Shown: one piece after another, positions 6,448 to 8,139 of the stretch | Layout of the letters: each line of letters starts with the position of its first letter | How positions within the stretch are numbered: position 1 is the first letter of the stretch | DNA from: an uncultured Clostridia bacterium | GTDB taxonomy: Bacteria > Bacillota > Clostridia > Oscillospirales > Butyricicoccaceae | Direction of reading: 5' to 3' | Length of the DNA: 8,139 nucleotides | Assembly (NCBI GenBank): GCA_910586575.1 | Contig: CAJUJQ010000140.1 | Location: forward strand, 1 to 8,139 | The notes under the pieces: generated by a model | Seen by the model: only the letters and a program-made list of their open reading frames with translations | The model's database searches: none | What the model was told of the DNA's origin: nothing | Translations under genes and position numbers: made by a program

Positions 6448-6719
6448 CAGTCGTCAAGCGCCGCCTTGAGTTCTTCCATGCTGGAATATCCCTTAATGTC
6501 AGGATCGTGAGATATTCTTCTAGCTTCTGCCATTGCAGCGAGTGTTTTATCACTGTACTGTGGCATTTCTACAGAAAAGGGAAGCCCGCCGCGAAGGACG
6601 CATTGATGGAGAAAAAGATTGACAGCGCCGGACATATCTAAACCGAGATTTGCAAACAAGGTGGCTGCCTCGCGCTTGGTATCTGCATCCACACGGACTT
6701 GGATCGGAGTTGTGGACAT
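6447..6719 (-). CDS. dinJ: DinJ/RelB-family antitoxin
   Basis: 90 residues, ATG at 6719-6717 with AAGGGAG ahead of it. Residues 5-48 form a ribbon-helix-helix domain: strand PIQVRVDAD, then KREAATLFANLGLDMSGAVN and LFLHQCVLRGGLPFSV, the typical DinJ pattern. The C-terminal part (about 52-90, including ARRISHDPDIKGYSSMEE) is the toxin-wrapping tail, with the frequent GYSSMEEL ending. The dimer should bind operator DNA at its own promoter and repress it, more strongly with toxin bound. It lies first in the operon, as usual for this family. It appears intact and is transcribed opposite to its phage neighbours, which marks it as an added cassette. Confidence 0.92.
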   Translation of the reverse strand: MSTTPIQVRVDADTKREAATLFANLGLDMSGAVNLFLHQCVLRGGLPFSVEMPQYSDKTLAAMAEARRISHDPDIKGYSSMEELKAALDD

Positions 6720-6747
6720 GAAATCATCTCCCTTCAGTTATATTCTT

Positions 6748-6776
6748 ATTGTACTCATTTTGCTTTACAATGTCAA
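6748..6776 (-). promoter_or_regulatory. Promoter and likely operator of the dinJ-yafQ operon
   Basis: On the minus strand, TTGACA (6776-6771) is followed by a 17-base spacer and TACAAT (6753-6748), close to the ideal sigma-A promoter. ATTGTA (6748-6753, plus strand) and TACAAT (6766-6771) form a perfect 6-base inverted pair separated by 12 bases. One arm is the -10 box and the other overlaps the -35 box, so a ribbon-helix-helix dimer bound there would block polymerase. The operator role is inferred from position. Confidence 0.8.
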
Positions 6777-6799
6777 GCACTCGATGCGTTTTAGACAAA

Positions 6800-6935
6800 A
6801 ACCTGACGCTGTTATCCTGGAGAGGCGGTAAAGATCTCTAAAACCACATCTAATTGGGAGCGGCCCGGGGTCAAATACGCAAAATCGCAAAAGTTTCAGG
6901 GGGATTGCCCTCTCAGAAAAAGGAGGGTGGTGTTT
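6800..6935 (+). other. Candidate cos/packaging site region before the small terminase gene
   Basis: This non-coding stretch lies between HNH (past the inserted toxin-antitoxin genes) and the small terminase gene, where cos sites of HNH-carrying cos phages normally lie. It holds AGATCT (6832-6837), CCCGGG (6864-6869), two CGCAAAA copies at 6878-6884 and 6886-6892, and a short G-rich/C-rich pair GGG-ATTG-CCC near 6902-6911. CCCTC (about 6908-6912) can pair with GAGGG (6922-6926), which contains the ribosome binding site of the next gene. None of these alone proves a cos site; the call rests on position and texture. Confidence 0.4.
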
Positions 6936-7474
6936 ATGGGTGCACGGGGACCAAGTCCCGGCACGGGCGGCAGACCGAGGAAGGCGCTGTCTGACAAAAT
7001 CGCCGATGGCAATCCGGGCAAGCGGCCGCTGACGGTCATGGAATTTGACAACGCGGCTGAACTGTCCGGCGCGGATATGCCGCAGCCAAGCGAAATACTC
7101 TCCGCCGTGCAGAAAGACGGCAGTACGCTCCAGGCGGCGGAAATATACGAAACTACATGGAAGTGGCTGGACAAGCGGGGGTGTGCAATTCTGATATCCC
7201 CCTAACTGCTGGAGCGATATTCGATGGCGACGGCTCGGTGGATACACTGCGAAACCATCATCACGAATACCGGCTACCTCGCAAAGCATCCGACCACGGG
7301 AGCGGCTATCGCGTCTCCCTATGTAGGTATGAGCCAGAATTACATGAACCAGGCAAACCGCCTGTGGAATGAGATATTTGCCGTTGTGCGGAAAATTCCA
7401 CAGCGGATTACAGCGGCGGCACACCGCAGGATGATGTGATGGAACGCTTGCTCCGCTCCAGGCAGAAAGGATAG
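6936..7474 (+). pseudogene. Broken P27-family terminase small subunit
   Basis: Small terminase subunits recognise phage DNA at the packaging site and hand it to the large subunit. ATG at 6936 follows AAAGGAGGG; a GTG at 6927 overlaps that site and is less likely. The N-terminus MGARGPSPGTGGRPRKALSD, then NPGKRPL, is the usual P27-type opening, followed by a helical region AAEIYETTWKWLDKRGC. Two lesions are seen. TAA at 7203-7205 interrupts ILISP-x-LLERYS in frame, most simply from CAA by C to T. Near 7389-7392 a G is missing from a G run; adding it turns VRKIPQRI into VRENSTADYSGGTPQDD and extends the frame to TAG at 7472-7474. Restored length is about 179 residues, normal for the family. The fragments should not support packaging. 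Confidence 0.88.
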
Positions 7475-7480
7475 GTCCGT

Positions 7481-8139
7481 ATGAACACAACGACTGAAAT
7501 GAACCTGGTGCCGGTTTCTAAGCTGGTGCCTTATGTAATAACGCAAGGACACACTCGCCGGAGCAGATAACAAAACTCCGGTCCTCCCTGCGGGAGTTCG
7601 GATTCATCAATCCCATCATCATCGACCGGGCTTTTAACGTCATAGCCGGACACGGCAGACTGGAAGCCGCAAAAGCGGAGGGCATTGAGGAAGTGCCGTG
7701 CGTGTTTGCGGATTTTCTGTCCGATACGCAGAGAAAAGCGTATATTCTGGCGGACAACCGCATGGCGATGGACGCGGGCTGGGATGAGGAGCTGCTCCGC
7801 ATTGAGATTGAGAGCTTGCAGGGTTCGGATTTCGATGTCTCCCTGACCGGTTTTGACGAGAAGGAGCTTGCAGACCTGTTCTGCGGAGGCAGCGAAGCCG
7901 AGGATGATGATTTTGATGTTGACGCGGAACTGGAAAAGCCGTGTTTCTCAAAGACGGGAGATATCTAGCATCTTGGAAAACACACGGTCATCTACGGTGA
8001 CAGCACGGATGCGGCAACATTTGAAAGGCTGCTCTGCGGCACCAAGGTCAATCTGGTTTGCACAGACGCTCCCTATTTTGTGAACCTTAAGAATCAGTCC
8101 GGCTCGATTAAGAACGATGACCTTAACGATAAGCAGGCA
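7481..8139 (+). pseudogene. Broken ParB-domain DNA methyltransferase (runs off the right end)
   Basis: Fusion of an N-terminal ParB-like domain with a phage DNA methyltransferase, common beside terminase genes. ATG at 7481 lies 6 bases after the restored terminase stop, with AAAGGA inside that gene's end. The ParB-like part shows LVPVSKLVPY, FGFINPIIIDR, VIAGHGRLEAAK and KAYILADNR. The methyltransferase part begins at about residue 163 with HLGKHTVIYGDST. Lesions: one A is missing at 7537-7538 (GTAATAAC for GTAAATAAC, restoring YVNNARTHSPEQI), and TAG at 7966-7968 stands where TGG (Trp) is usual. The catalytic motif IV, normally (D/N)PPY, reads DAPY at 8065-8076. The original enzyme was probably a beta-type N6-adenine or N4-cytosine methylase; motif I lies beyond the window, so this order is not verified. 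Confidence 0.87.

Noticed and set aside
3800..7968. Stop-codon reassignment (TAG read as Gln) as in some gut phages
   Set aside because: Interruptions include both TAA and TAG, one TAG replaces an expected Trp, and several frames need indels, so recoding cannot restore the genes. TAG also ends the restored terminase frame.

Overview
The window is an early-to-packaging segment of a decaying temperate-phage genome (a prophage remnant). The host looks like a moderately GC-rich Clostridia-type Firmicute, probably a gut bacterium: the Shine-Dalgarno sequences are strong AGGAGG types, and the gene set and order match siphovirus-like prophages common in Lachnospiraceae and Oscillospiraceae. This taxonomic call is inference; there is no rRNA or housekeeping gene here to confirm it.

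Layout, left to right. Positions 1-193: AT-rich leader with a possible divergent minus-strand promoter, a two-tier hairpin with a T-rich tail, and an 18-bp tandem repeat. 194-1104: a small sigma-70 region-4-like protein overlapping a DUF4406/DUF7768-like protein. 1101-3411: a primase-polymerase/DUF3987 replication protein broken by two single-base deletions. 3342-3577: GTCC-containing inverted and direct repeats around an AT-rich core, a candidate origin or control region. 3594-4751: a truncated phage gene fused by deletion to the C-terminal part of an SNF2-type helicase, which also carries a nonsense codon, a one-base insertion and a Glu-to-Lys change next to the DExH aspartate. 4772-5616: two intact, translationally coupled small genes, the second a DUF1492 sigma-region-4-like regulator. 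5617-6119: repeats, an extended -10 promoter, a 15-bp GCAA-capped hairpin and an intact HNH endonuclease. 6118-6776: an intact DinJ/YafQ toxin-antitoxin module on the opposite strand, with its own promoter and a bidirectional hairpin. 6800-6935: a cos-like packaging-site candidate. 6936-7474: a broken P27-family terminase small subunit. 7481-end: a broken ParB/DNA-methyltransferase that runs off the window.

The original logic was a phage programme of early regulators, DNA replication (primase plus helicase), a late-type regulator, then packaging (HNH, small terminase) and DNA modification. At least four of these genes can be restored to continuous reading frames only by undoing specific point lesions, all readable from the sequence. 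The toxin-antitoxin pair, the HNH gene and the small regulators remain open. I see no wholly new system. The most interesting points are the selective survival of the toxin-antitoxin cassette inside a dying packaging module, the repeat-flanked AT-rich region after the primase, and the structured leader of the HNH gene.
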